NCBI GenBank assembly: GCA_964236535.1
Contig: CAXSEF010000029.1
Span: 1-32,311, forward strand
Length of the DNA: 32,311 bases
Direction of reading: 5' to 3'
Source of the DNA: CAXSEF01 sp964236535
Lineage (GTDB): Bacteria; Pseudomonadota; Alphaproteobacteria; Acetobacterales; Acetobacteraceae
Shown here: one piece after another, positions 1-7,269 of the stretch
Numbering within the stretch: the first letter of the stretch is position 1
How the letters are laid out: every line of letters begins with the position of its first letter
Program-made: the position numbers and the translations under genes
The notes under the pieces: model-generated
Told to the model about the DNA's origin: nothing
Database searches by the model: none
Seen by the model: the letters and a program-made list of their open reading frames with translations, nothing else

Positions 1-1
1 T

Positions 2-94
2 CTTCCAGGAACCGGCCCAGGGCGGTCCAGCGGCCGAGCGCATAGCGGATCGCCTCGGCCAGTCGGGGCTCCGGCGATACAGCGGCAGGTGGCC
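2..94 (-). pseudogene. IS66-type transposase (TnpC) fragment, runs off left edge
   Basis: Reading the minus strand from about 94 down to 2 gives an open frame whose core, at about 75-2, reads LAEAIRYALGRWTALGRFLE. This resembles the stretch just before the conserved end (EIDNNAAERAIRP) of IS66-family TnpC transposases, which normally reads AEAI-YAL-RW-AL-R-L-DGR. The upstream part of the transposase is absent: further along the minus strand the sequence becomes a flavin-monooxygenase-like frame. The rest would lie beyond the left edge, so it may be a longer remnant than can be seen. Recognition rests on about 20 residues. Confidence 0.55.
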
Positions 95-337
95 TCAGTA
101 GCGGTTGACCCGCACGTGAGCGATCAGCCCGGCGTGGCCGAGCCGCCCGCCAGCACCCGCTGCGGTGCGGATGCCGAAGCGCGGCTCGAAGTCGCTGCGC
201 AACTCAGCCTGCCCGGCGTTGCGCAGCGCGACCGTCCGCCGTTGCGCCTCGTACTCGTCCAGCAGCTCGACGGGCGCGTCGCCATGCAGCACCTGCGCGA
301 GCTTGCAGGCGAGGCTGTGCGCGTCGGCGATGCCGGT
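95..337 (-). pseudogene. C-terminal remnant of a FAD-dependent aromatic monooxygenase
   Basis: The minus-strand frame at about 337-170 encodes TGIADAHSLACKLAQVLHG followed by APVELLDEYEAQRRTVA. This is the signature of the PheA/TfdB/UbiH-like FAD_binding_3 monooxygenases, where the GIQDAHNLAWKLA helix contacts the flavin and is followed by LLDTYE-ERRPVA. The N-terminal Rossmann GxGxxG and DG motifs expected some 280 residues upstream are missing; sequence upstream in this frame (338-529) is Arg/Pro-rich and looks non-coding. The frame stops at 95, next to the transposase fragment. I read it as a truncated relic, possibly cut by the insertion element. Substrate cannot be inferred. Confidence 0.5.
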
Positions 338-560
338 GATCGCCCGAGGTCTTGCAAGCAGACGGCGCTGAGGATTGTCGAGGCGGCGTAGGCAGCGGCG
401 GCAGGGAGGACGGCCAGGACGGTCCTTGGGTGGCGGGCGGCGAACCCGCCGGGGCTTGTGCCGCGGCCCTGCGGCCACGGAGGCGGGCGAGCGTCGTCGT
501 TGCCGCAGGACGCCGTGCGCTGCGGCCAAGAACTCCGGGATCGGGTCCGGATCGGCCGGG

Positions 561-1082
561 TCATTGCCTGGCCGGCGGCTTCGCCATGTCCGTTGCCCTC
601 GGCATGTCCATGTCGTGGCCCGGTCCGCCGGACTGCATCTGCCCGGCAGCGCCCGCGCTCTCGACGATGACGGACGCCTGCACCGGGCCGGCGTGCTCGA
701 AACTGAGCGTCAGGGGAAAGCTTCGGCCTTGCTGCAGGGGCTGTCTCAGGCCGGTCAGCATCAGGTGGTAGCCGCCCGGCGCCAAGGTGACGGGCTCGCG
801 CGACGAGAGCGCCAGGCCGTCGACCGGACGCATCCGCATGACGTCGTCCTGCATGGTCGTCTGATGCAGCTGCGCCTTGCCGGCGACCGGGGTGGTCGCG
901 CCGGTGAGCCGATCGGGATCGCCGTGATCGACGATGGTCAGATAGACGACGCCGCTCGTCGCCGAAGCGGTCGTCGCGCGGGCCCAGGCATGCTCGACGG
1001 AGATCGCGGGCGGCGGGGTCTGTGCGAGACCCCGCGCGGCGAGGGCGGTGAGCACGCCGGCGGCGAGGAGTGCCTTGCGCAT
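561..1082 (-). CDS. Periplasmic copper chaperone PCuAC
   Basis: This encodes 173 residues of the PCuA(C) family (DUF461), periplasmic Cu(I) carriers that, with SCO1, load the CuA centre of cytochrome c oxidase. Residues 1-20 form a signal peptide (MRKALLAAGV...LA). The family motif H-X10-M-X21-H-X-M is complete and correctly spaced: His73, Met84, His106, Met108. A C-terminal tail (residues 149-166) carries HDMDM and further Met residues, a common extra metal-binding extension. The ATG at 1082 is chosen because it starts exactly at the signal peptide; a longer open frame up to 1178 would overlap the SCO1 gene. It starts 16 bases after the SCO1 stop, so the two are almost certainly co-transcribed. 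Confidence 0.9.
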   Translation of the reverse strand: MRKALLAAGVLTALAARGLAQTPPPAISVEHAWARATTASATSGVVYLTIVDHGDPDRLTGATTPVAGKAQLHQTTMQDDVMRMRPVDGLALSSREPVTLAPGGYHLMLTGLRQPLQQGRSFPLTLSFEHAGPVQASVIVESAGAAGQMQSGGPGHDMDMPRATDMAKPPARQ

Positions 1083-1098
1083 GAGGTCGCCTTTCCGG

Positions 1099-1728
1099 TC
1101 AGGAGAGATTCTTCTGGATGGCAGCCGCCAGTGCGTCGGCTGGCTGGTCGGCCCGGATGACCGCGACGAAGCGGCCATCCGGCGCCATGAGGTAGATGAC
1201 GGAGCTGTGGTCCATCGTGTAGTCGCCTGGACCCGGGCCGGTCCGGTGCTCGGCGTAGTAGACCCGGTACTGCCTGGCCACGTTCGCGATCTGCTCGGGG
1301 GTTCCGGTCAGGCCGACCAGGCGCGGTGTGAAGGCCGCGGTGTACTGCGCGATCACTTTGGGGGTGTCCCGGCGTGGATCGACGGTGATGAACAGCGGCT
1401 GGACCCGGTCCGCCGCGGCGCCGAGACGCTGCAGCGCGCCGGCGAGATCGCTCAGCGTGGTCGGGCAGACGTCGGGGCAGAAGGTGTAGCCGAAATACAC
1501 GACGAGGTACTTGCCAGGCCAGCTCCTGTCGGTGACCTCGCGCCCCGCACCGTCGGTGAGCCTGAACGGGCCACCGATCGTGGGCGGTGCATCGGGTGCA
1601 GGGTCGCGGCTGTAGATCACGCCTCCGGTGACGATCGCCAGGGCGGACAGGGCGGCCATGGCGACGATCAGCGCACGCCTGGGGCCCCTGCGTGTTCCCG
1701 ATGGGTCGGGCTGCTCGACGGCAGTCAT
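1099..1728 (-). CDS. SCO1/SenC/PrrC copper chaperone for cytochrome c oxidase
   Basis: This 209-residue protein has one N-terminal membrane anchor (about residues 18-40) and a thioredoxin-fold periplasmic domain. The copper ligands of the SCO family are present: Cys84 and Cys88 in FCPDVCP, and His174 in YTMDHSS. The family transfers copper to, or keeps reduced, the CuA cysteines of cytochrome oxidase subunit II. The length is typical. Its ATG overlaps the TGA of the upstream DUF2946-like frame (ATGA at 1725-1728), and the PCuAC gene follows directly, giving a small copper operon on the minus strand. There is a GGAGG at 1734-1738, about 5 bases before the ATG. Confidence 0.92.
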   Translation of the reverse strand: MTAVEQPDPSGTRRGPRRALIVAMAALSALAIVTGGVIYSRDPAPDAPPTIGGPFRLTDGAGREVTDRSWPGKYLVVYFGYTFCPDVCPTTLSDLAGALQRLGAAADRVQPLFITVDPRRDTPKVIAQYTAAFTPRLVGLTGTPEQIANVARQYRVYYAEHRTGPGPGDYTMDHSSVIYLMAPDGRFVAVIRADQPADALAAAIQKNLS

Positions 1729-2093
1729 GCTGGCCTCCTGTGCTTGGGAGCGGAATCGGGTGTGTCACGACACATGGCGGGTCCGGATGCGGGGAGGACG
1801 GCCTGGGCGGCCAGCGCGGTGGAAAGCGGACCAGCGGGCAGTGGGGGTCGTGACGGTGCGGCGATGGTGCGCGACCCGGCGCCGTGGTGGAGCCGCACAG
1901 GATGCCCGGTGCCGCCGCGGGCCGCTCCCGCGCCGGGGCCGCGTCCGGAAGAACGACGGCGCCCGGCGCCAGGCTGGCCGATCGGCGCCAGGACGGCCAG
2001 CGTCGGGCCGGGGCAACGGCCCGGTCGCACAGGCCAGGTGTTCCGTCCGCGCGACATGGGATGCTCGTAGCACGCCCGGCCGGACGGCGACAT
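1725..2093 (-). pseudogene. DUF2946-like gene, apparently frameshifted
   Basis: Ahead of SCO1 on the minus strand lies about 370 bases with no single convincing frame. One frame (stop at 1725, ATGA overlap with SCO1) begins with TLAVLAPIGQPGA and ends with LSTALAAQAVLPASGPAMC. The middle, in another frame, reads LPDAAPAR..AAAPGILCGST...SPHRHDPHCPL. Joined, these pieces resemble the DUF2946 family: a hydrophobic start, an ICG/ICT segment, then a His-rich HCPLC-type motif. DUF2946 genes commonly sit beside copper and TonB genes. At least two frame changes are needed, so the gene is either decayed or affected by indels in GC homopolymers. The alternative is that the overlapping frame is a real but unknown 122-residue protein. 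Confidence 0.4.
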
Positions 2094-2160
2094 GAATCCT
2101 GACGCCCTGGTGCGTACTCGCGCGCGGTCAGGAACCCGGCAGGCCGACTGGTGCCGGCCT

Positions 2161-2222
2161 GATCGGGAAGGGTTTCCAAAGGCCTCGGGCCTTCGGCGGG
2201 TCTGGGCGGAGCCCGGCCTTGC
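2161..2222 (+). repeat. Hairpin-family repeat, C module alone
   Basis: Contains the module GGGTTTCCAAAGGCC ... GGCGGGTCTGGGC followed by GGAGCCCGGCCTTGC. The same module occurs at 4019-4080, 9577-9617 and, inverted, at 11130-11190. It lies 120 bases ahead of purC; no plus-strand gene ends just before it. Confidence 0.75.
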
Positions 2223-2341
2223 TCGCTTCTCGGGGCATGGCGGTGCGGGTGGTGCGTGCTATACCCCGGCGCGGCTGCCTCCCCGTGGTGTGGCCCACGG
2301 GCCGGCTGTCCGGTCGGGGGAGCCGAGCAAGGGGATTGCCG

Positions 2342-3106
2342 ATGGCCCGCCGCCGACAGCTGTACGAGGGTAAGGCCAAGATCCTGTTCGAGGGCCCGGA
2401 GCCCGGCACGCTGGTGCAGTACTTCAAGGACGACGCGACGGCGGGCAACGGCGCCAAGAAGGGCGTGATCACCGGCAAGGGCGTGCTGAACAACCGGATC
2501 AGCGAGTACTTGATGATGCGGCTGTCGGACATCGGGGTGCCGACGCATTTCGTGCGGCGGCTGAACATGCGCGAGCAGCTGATCCGCGAGGTGGAGATCA
2601 TCCCGCTCGAGGTGGTGGTGCGCAACGTGGCGGCGGGCAGCCTGGCGACGCGGCTGGGCATTCCGGAGGGGACGCGGCTGCCGCGCTCGATCATCGAGTA
2701 CTACTACAAGAACGACGCGCTCAACGACCCGATGGTGGCGGAGGAGCACATCACGGCGTTCGGCTGGGCGAGCACGGCGGACATGGACGACATGGTCGCG
2801 CTGACGCTGCGCATCAACGACTTCCTGTCGGGGCTGTTCCTCGGCGTGGGGATCACGCTGGTGGACTTCAAGCTGGAGTTCGGCCGGCTGTACGAGAACG
2901 ACGACATGCGGGTGGTGCTGGCCGACGAGATCAGCCCGGACAACTGCCGGCTGTGGGACAGCAAGACCAACGAGAAGATGGACAAGGACCGCTTCCGCCG
3001 CGACCTGGGCCGGGTCGAGGAGGCGTACCAGGAGGTGGCGCGGCGGCTGGGCATCCTGCCCGAGGCGGGGGTGCGCGACCTCAAGGGGCCGGAGCTGATG
3101 CAGTGA
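2342..3106 (+). CDS. purC: Phosphoribosylaminoimidazole-succinocarboxamide synthase (SAICAR synthase)
   Basis: This 254-residue enzyme joins CAIR and aspartate with ATP to give SAICAR, step 8 of inosinate synthesis (numbered with the carboxylation as its own step), in the cytoplasm. It opens with the family start RRRQLYEGKAK and carries FKDDATAGNGAKKG, VVRNVAAGSL, LVDFKLEFGR and ADEISPDNCRLWD, all hallmark SAICAR synthase segments; the length matches bacterial PurC (about 240-255). The ATG at 2342 is preceded by AAGGGG about 8 bases upstream. An open frame extends upstream to 2219, but that part runs into the intergenic repeat and has no family similarity. purS follows after about 100 bases. 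Confidence 0.97.
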   Translation: MARRRQLYEGKAKILFEGPEPGTLVQYFKDDATAGNGAKKGVITGKGVLNNRISEYLMMRLSDIGVPTHFVRRLNMREQLIREVEIIPLEVVVRNVAAGSLATRLGIPEGTRLPRSIIEYYYKNDALNDPMVAEEHITAFGWASTADMDDMVALTLRINDFLSGLFLGVGITLVDFKLEFGRLYENDDMRVVLADEISPDNCRLWDSKTNEKMDKDRFRRDLGRVEEAYQEVARRLGILPEAGVRDLKGPELMQ

Positions 3107-3209
3107 GCGCCGGGTGGCGGCGCGCGGGGTCGGTGCCCGGCGGGGCGTGTCGCGGGAGAGTGCGCCGCGGGTGGGGCCGGGCGGGCCTGGCGGCGGGGGT
3201 GCGGGCGTG

Positions 3210-3452
3210 GTGACGCGGGCGGTGGTGACGATCATGCTGAAGGACGGCGTGCTCGATCCGCAGGGACGGGCGATCGGGCAGGCGCTGGGGCAGCTGGGGT
3301 TTGCCGGGGTGGGCGAGATCCGCGCGGGCAAGGTGATCGAGCTGGAGCTGGCGGAGGCCGATCCGGGGCTGGCGCGGGCGCAGGCCGAGGAGATGGCGCG
3401 GCGGCTGCTGGCGAACACGGTGATCGAGAGCTACCGGGTGGAGCTCGGGTGA
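3210..3452 (+). CDS. purS: Phosphoribosylformylglycinamidine synthase subunit PurS
   Basis: This is the small structural subunit of the three-part FGAM synthase (PurS-PurQ-PurL), which helps channel ammonia from PurQ to PurL. The 80 residues match the family length and pattern: VTIMLKDGVLDPQG near the start, GQALGQLGF, IRAGKVIELELAEAD and the end LLANTVIESYRVEL. Two adjacent GTG codons (3207, 3210) could start it; GTG 3210 gives the usual length. The frame is open back to 3114, but the upstream residues are Gly/Arg-rich and unlike PurS. Its TGA overlaps the ATG of the next gene by one base. Confidence 0.93.
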   Translation: MTRAVVTIMLKDGVLDPQGRAIGQALGQLGFAGVGEIRAGKVIELELAEADPGLARAQAEEMARRLLANTVIESYRVELG

Positions 3453-3934
3453 TGCGGGGGGCGTCGATGCGGCAGGGGGTGGCGATGGTGCGGGCGGTGG
3501 TCGGGGCGGCGCGGCTGGCGCGGGCGGGTCGGGCGGGTCGGGCCCCTGCCCTGCTGCCGGTGGCGTGCGCGGCGGTGGTGCTGGCGGGCGTGGCGGCGGG
3601 GCCGGCGTGGGGGCAGCGGCTGAGCAAGATCGACGGCGACGGTCTGGTGAAGCAGTGCACCGGGCGGGCGCCGGAAGGCTGCGACGCGTACGTGAGCGGG
3701 GTGGCGGACGCGGGCGAGCTGCTCGGGCGGTCGAACCCGGCGCCGACCGGGCCCGACGCGCTGCGGTTCTGCATTCCGGCGGAGGTGACGGGGACGGCGT
3801 TGCGGGCGACGGTGACGGCGTGGGCGCAGGGGCACGCGGAGGACCGCAGGCTGCCGGCGGCGATGCTGGTGGTGCATGCGTTCCGGGCGAGCTACGCGTG
3901 CAAAAGCGGGGCGCCGGCGGGGGTTGGGCACTGA
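3452..3934 (+). CDS. Secreted Rap1a/Tai-like family protein
   Basis: This 160-residue protein has an Arg-rich start, a hydrophobic segment (about residues 31-50) and a likely signal cleavage after AWG/Q. The mature part reads KIDGDGLVKQC, CDAYVSGVADA, FCIPAEVTGTALRATV and MLVVHAFRASYAC. That arrangement of four Cys and a short helical domain resembles the Rap1a/Tai family, whose characterised members are periplasmic immunity proteins against type VI amidase effectors. Many members in alphaproteobacteria have no effector partner, and none is seen here, so a role in immunity is not claimed. The start overlaps the purS stop (TGATG), which implies translational coupling inside the purine operon. 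Other starts (ATG 3467 or 3482) are possible. Confidence 0.65.
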   Translation: MRGASMRQGVAMVRAVVGAARLARAGRAGRAPALLPVACAAVVLAGVAAGPAWGQRLSKIDGDGLVKQCTGRAPEGCDAYVSGVADAGELLGRSNPAPTGPDALRFCIPAEVTGTALRATVTAWAQGHAEDRRLPAAMLVVHAFRASYACKSGAPAGVGH

Positions 3935-3956
3935 CTGCGTTCGTGGGTTGGCGAGG

Positions 3957-4080
3957 AAGGCCAGAGGCGCTGCCTCTGGACTCCGCTCAAGGCCGAGCCT
4001 TGGGAATCCTTGCGATCAGGGGAAGGGGTTCCGACGGGCTCCGGCCTTTGGCGGGCCTGGACGGAGCCCGGCCTTGCCTG
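3957..4080 (+). repeat. Full-length hairpin-family repeat (modules A-B-C)
   Basis: About 124 bases containing hairpin A (CCAGAGGC-gct-GCCTCTGG at 3961-3979), a degenerate hairpin B (CTCAAGGC...GCCTTGGGAATCC) and module C ending GGAGCCCGGCCTTGCCTG. It starts 23 bases after the stop of the Rap1a-like gene and ends 15 bases before the purQ ATG, so it fills the whole gap inside the purine operon. Confidence 0.85.
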
Positions 4081-4094
4081 CTGGGGATCGGGCG

Positions 4095-4784
4095 ATGAGG
4101 GCGGGGATCGTGCTGTTTCCGGGGACGAACCGGGAGCGCGACATGGCGATCGCGCTGCGGCAGGTCTGCGGGCGGGAGCCGGTGCTGGTCTGGCACAAGG
4201 AGAGCGTGCTGCCGGCGCTCGACCTGGTGGTGCTGCCGGGGGGGTTCAGCCACGGCGACTACCTGCGCTGCGGGGCGATGGCGGCGCGCTCGCCGGTGAT
4301 GGCGGCGGTGCGGGCGTTCGCGGCGGGCGGCGGCTACGTGCTCGGCGTGTGCAACGGGTTCCAGGTGCTGACCGAGGCGGGGATGCTGCCGGGGGCGCTG
4401 CTGCGCAACGCCGGAATGCGGTTCATCTCGCGCGACTGCTTCCTGCGGGTGGAGCGGGGCGGCGGCGCGTTCACCCGGGGGTGGGCGACGGGCGACGTGT
4501 TCCGGGCGCCGATGGCGCACGGGGACGGCAACTACTTCGCGGACGGGGAGACGCTGGACCGGCTGGAGGGCGAGGGGCGGGTGGCGTTCCGCTATGCCTC
4601 GGCGGGGGGCGCGGTGCTGGCGGTGGCGCCGAACGGCAGCGCGCGGTCGATCGCGGGGATCGCGGATGCGGGCGGGCGGGTGCTGGGGCTGATGCCGCAC
4701 GCGGAGGACCTGGTGGACCCGCTGATGGGGGGCGTGGACGGGCGGCCGCTGTTCGCGGGGCTGGCGGAGGTGGTGGCGGGGTGA
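4095..4784 (+). CDS. purQ: Phosphoribosylformylglycinamidine synthase subunit PurQ (glutaminase)
   Basis: This 229-residue class I glutamine amidotransferase hydrolyses glutamine to supply ammonia to PurL for FGAM synthesis. The nucleophile is Cys86 in GVCNGFQ and the other triad residues are His202 and Glu204 in MPHAED. The start MRAGIVLFPGTNRERD and the LPGGFSHGDYLRCG segment (residues 47-60) are typical. The ATG at 4095 begins exactly at the family start. The open frame extends upstream through the repeat and is not PurQ-like. The gene is set off from purS by the Rap1a-like gene and a full repeat, and a second hairpin repeat begins 3 bases after its stop. Confidence 0.96.
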   Translation: MRAGIVLFPGTNRERDMAIALRQVCGREPVLVWHKESVLPALDLVVLPGGFSHGDYLRCGAMAARSPVMAAVRAFAAGGGYVLGVCNGFQVLTEAGMLPGALLRNAGMRFISRDCFLRVERGGGAFTRGWATGDVFRAPMAHGDGNYFADGETLDRLEGEGRVAFRYASAGGAVLAVAPNGSARSIAGIADAGGRVLGLMPHAEDLVDPLMGGVDGRPLFAGLAEVVAG

Positions 4785-4786
4785 AG

Positions 4787-4886
4787 AAGGCTGGGGGGCG
4801 AGGCCGCCCCCCAGACCCCGGCGCTTCCTAGGGAAGCCAGTCCAGGGCGGCTCGCCCTGGCGGGTCGAGGGCAGAGCCGTCGCCTG
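4787..4886 (+). repeat. Compound hairpin repeat with left copy of 35-bp direct repeat
   Basis: Positions 4787-4824 hold a hairpin with a 10-bp stem (CTGGGGGGCG / CGCCCCCCAG, loop AGGC); the 38 bases are repeated exactly at 12849-12886. Positions 4840-4874 hold a second hairpin unit (CCAGGGCGGCTCGCCCTGG), and these 35 bases are repeated exactly and in the same orientation at 7206-7240. It starts 3 bases after the purQ stop. Confidence 0.9.
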
Positions 4887-4966
4887 GCTGCTGGCTTCGA
4901 GCGACAGGCGGGTATGACGGCTGCGTCGGAGCGACAGGGTGGTGGCGCGGTGTCACCGACGAGTTG

Positions 4967-5824
4967 TCACAGGGTCGCTTCGACGAGGTAGCACGCGACC
5001 CCATCGCGGGCGGCGTCCATCATTGGCGGTACAGGCCGTCCCAGACGGTGGGCCCAGTCTGCAATCGTCGTGGCGTCTACCGTCCAGCCAAGATGCGAGA
5101 GCCAGGCCTCTGGTTCTGCAGACGGACCACCTCGGGCGAGATTCAGCAGGGCGTTCATGCTCTGATCCTTGTCTTCGCGAGCGTTTCGAGCTGATCTCGC
5201 CTCATCACCGAAGGTGTATACGGCGACAAGGCGGCTGCCCGGTGCCGAAGCGGAACTCAGGCGCGCCACCAGGCGATCCGCCTCATCCGAGGTCAGGTAT
5301 CTCAGCAATCCTTCGAGGAGCCACAGCGTCGGCTGCCCGACTGCGAAACCCGTCTGCTGCAGCAGCGTCAGCCAGTCGTCGTTCAGGTCTCCCGCGACCT
5401 GAACGAGATCGACGGTCGGCTGAAGGGTTCCCCGACTGACGACCTTATGCTTGAACGCCTGCAGTTCCGGCCTGTCGAGCTCGTAGAGCCTGGTTGCAGG
5501 CGGCCAATCCAGCCGATAGCCGCGGCCGTCCACTCCCGCCGCGAGGATGACGACCTGTCGCAGGCCGGCCTTGGTGGCCGAGAGCATCCTCTCGTCGATG
5601 AAGTTGGTGCGGATCGCGACATAATCGCCCAGCTGCCGTCGTGTGACGTCGCTCAAACCCGAAGCCGACCACTCCTTGCCGTTCTCATCCTCGACATGGG
5701 TGATCATCTCCTTGGCGAGAGGGTCCACGAACAAGGCATCCGGCCGGTTCGACTCTCTTGCCCGCTCGGCCGCCACGTGGAGCGCGGTGAGCCCGACGCC
5801 CGCCGGCAATCTGATCGTTTCCAT
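4967..5824 (-). CDS. SAM-dependent methyltransferase of the LCM/TIGR00027 family
   Basis: This 285-residue protein belongs to the leucine-carboxyl-methyltransferase-like class I methyltransferases (PF04072). SAM motif I is VVILAAGVDGRGYRL (residues 91-105), followed by the acidic loop YELDRPE (114-120). AERARESNRPDALFVDPLA near the start and WLLEGLLRYL are family hallmarks. The substrate is unknown; relatives act on small metabolites or protein carboxylates. The ATG at 5824 is chosen over one at 5848 because AAGGAGG lies 8 bases ahead of it. G+C is lower than in its neighbours (63% in the line at 5041 against 80% in the purQ line at 4561), and it lies in a segment between direct repeats, pointing to acquisition. 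Confidence 0.88.
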   Translation of the reverse strand: METIRLPAGVGLTALHVAAERARESNRPDALFVDPLAKEMITHVEDENGKEWSASGLSDVTRRQLGDYVAIRTNFIDERMLSATKAGLRQVVILAAGVDGRGYRLDWPPATRLYELDRPELQAFKHKVVSRGTLQPTVDLVQVAGDLNDDWLTLLQQTGFAVGQPTLWLLEGLLRYLTSDEADRLVARLSSASAPGSRLVAVYTFGDEARSARNAREDKDQSMNALLNLARGGPSAEPEAWLSHLGWTVDATTIADWAHRLGRPVPPMMDAARDGVACYLVEATL

Positions 5825-6218
5825 TTCCAGAGCCTCCTTCGTCAACAATGCTCACGCACCTGGGCTCGGGCTTGTCAGCGCCTGATCCAGTCGCGTATGG
5901 CGGTGAAGTAGAGCACGCCCATGAAGGGGCGCACGGTTTCCATGCCGTGTGGCGATCGGACAGTCAGTCTGCCTCGCAACCGGACCTGTCAGCGTGGTTC
6001 GCAGCCGCTCGACACGACTGCGACTTGCATAGATCGAGGGCTGCTACGATAGCATTCCTCTTTTCGACGCGTCGGGACTGGCGGGCGGGCGCACGGTTTC
6101 CAGATGTGCCGGTAGAAGGGGGGCCTCCTGTGGCCCCGGCTGGCGGCTGCCTGGCCACTCGTCTGCAGACCACAGGCAAGCTTCCGGGCACGGCAGAACG
6201 CGGACGCCGTCGCATGGA
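5825..6218. other. Intergenic region between the two methyltransferase genes
   Basis: About 394 bases of lower GC with no gene I can support. The motif GGGCGCACGGTTTCCA occurs twice in direct orientation (about 5928 and 6088). A minus-strand frame ending near 5877 reads METVRPFMGVLYFTAIRDWIRR before a stop; it could be the tail of a decayed gene but is not recognised. It may be the scar of an earlier insertion. Confidence 0.4.
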
Positions 6219-7043
6219 TTACGGGCCGATCGGCCTGCGGGCATGGACGCAGAACGACGGCATGAACATCAACTGGCTGTTCCGCGTCACCGCTTCATCC
6301 CTCAGGCGCCTCTCCAACGTGGGGATATCCCATTCCGCCGCCGTGGCGATGCCGTGCTTTTCCAGGTATGGCAGCACACTGGCCAACGTCAACGCGCCCC
6401 ATTTGTAGAACGGGGAGTCCGGGCCGCTGCCCATCGCCACGTCGCAAAACAGGGACGGCCGCTCCAGGCCTGCCTCGTTGAACGTCTCGACCAGCCGGAG
6501 CGCGACGTCATGGTTAGGCATGGCGGCCTTCACGGTCTTGTTGCCCTCCTCCCACACCCGGTTCCACAACGGGGAGGAACTGAGATGCTGCAAGCAGGGG
6601 TCAGGGAGCGCCTCGTGGAATGCCACCGTTCCCCCTGGCCGGACATGGAAGGCGACATCGCGGACGAAGGCGACCGGATCAGCCGAATGGAACAGCACCA
6701 GGCGGCCGACCGCCAGGTCGAACTGGCCCAGATCCGGCCGATCTTCCACCCGCGCCGCATGGAACTGGATGTCCAGCCCGGCGCGCGCGGCGCGATCGGC
6801 TGCCCCGGCCACGGATTTCGCGTCCTGGTCCACGCCCACCACCGCCCCGGTCGGTCCAACGATCCGGGACGCGATCATGGCGACATCGCCCGCGCCGCAG
6901 CCGACATCGAGAACCCGCATCCCTGGCGCCAGGCCTGCCTCGCGCAACAGCCGCTCGGTCGCGGGCCGGAGGATTTCGCCTTGCAGGATGAGGCGCCGCG
7001 TCTCCGCTTCCGAGTAGCCCAGGAAGCAGTCGGTTTCGGCCAT
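6219..7043 (-). CDS. Class I SAM-dependent methyltransferase (Methyltransf_11/25 type)
   Basis: This 274-residue protein has SAM motif I RVLDVGCGAGDVAM (residues 43-56), the acidic residue after strand 2 in GAVVGVDQDAKSV (Asp72) and a motif-IV-like FDLAVGRLVLFHSADP. A motif like VRPGGTVAFHEA follows. The C-terminal third (YKWGALTLASVLPYLEKHG) is helical and specific to this subgroup. The substrate is unknown. The ATG at 7043 has AAGGTG 5 bases upstream; the open frame extends to 7157, but the extra part is low in complexity. With the previous gene it forms a minus-strand pair running against the flanking plus-strand purine genes. Confidence 0.85.
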   Translation of the reverse strand: MAETDCFLGYSEAETRRLILQGEILRPATERLLREAGLAPGMRVLDVGCGAGDVAMIASRIVGPTGAVVGVDQDAKSVAGAADRAARAGLDIQFHAARVEDRPDLGQFDLAVGRLVLFHSADPVAFVRDVAFHVRPGGTVAFHEALPDPCLQHLSSSPLWNRVWEEGNKTVKAAMPNHDVALRLVETFNEAGLERPSLFCDVAMGSGPDSPFYKWGALTLASVLPYLEKHGIATAAEWDIPTLERRLRDEAVTRNSQLMFMPSFCVHARRPIGP

Positions 7044-7196
7044 GCTGCACCTTGCATCTGACGGGGTCGCTAGGCCCGCCCCGCCAGCCTTGTCAACATG
7101 GCGCTGGCCGCCGGGCGAAGGCCGTTTGACCCTCGATCGAGTCGCATGCAGCGGCAAGAAGGCCTGCGTGATGGCGGGCTCGGCAAAAACCCGTAG

Positions 7197-7253
7197 AAGA
7201 GGCCGGTCCAGGGCGGCTCGCCCTGGCGGGTCGAGGGCAGCGCCCTCGCCTTA
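7197..7253 (+). repeat. Hairpin repeat with right copy of 35-bp direct repeat
   Basis: Positions 7206-7240 are identical to 4840-4874 in the same orientation. The unit contains CCAGGGCGGCTCGCCCTGG and a second short palindrome GAGGGCAGCGCCCTC. It ends 17 bases before the purL start. Confidence 0.9.
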
Positions 7254-7269
7254 CTTCCTGGAGGCGCGG

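Noticed and set aside
938..3418. Very long open frame (826 residues) on the minus strand opposite purC and the copper genes
   Set aside because: Arg/Pro/His-rich composition typical of an antisense shadow in high-GC DNA; it covers purC, SCO1 and PCuAC, which are certain.
3957..4080. Riboswitch (purine or similar) ahead of purQ
   Set aside because: The sequence is the same A-B-C repeat found after unrelated genes, so it is not a purine-specific leader.
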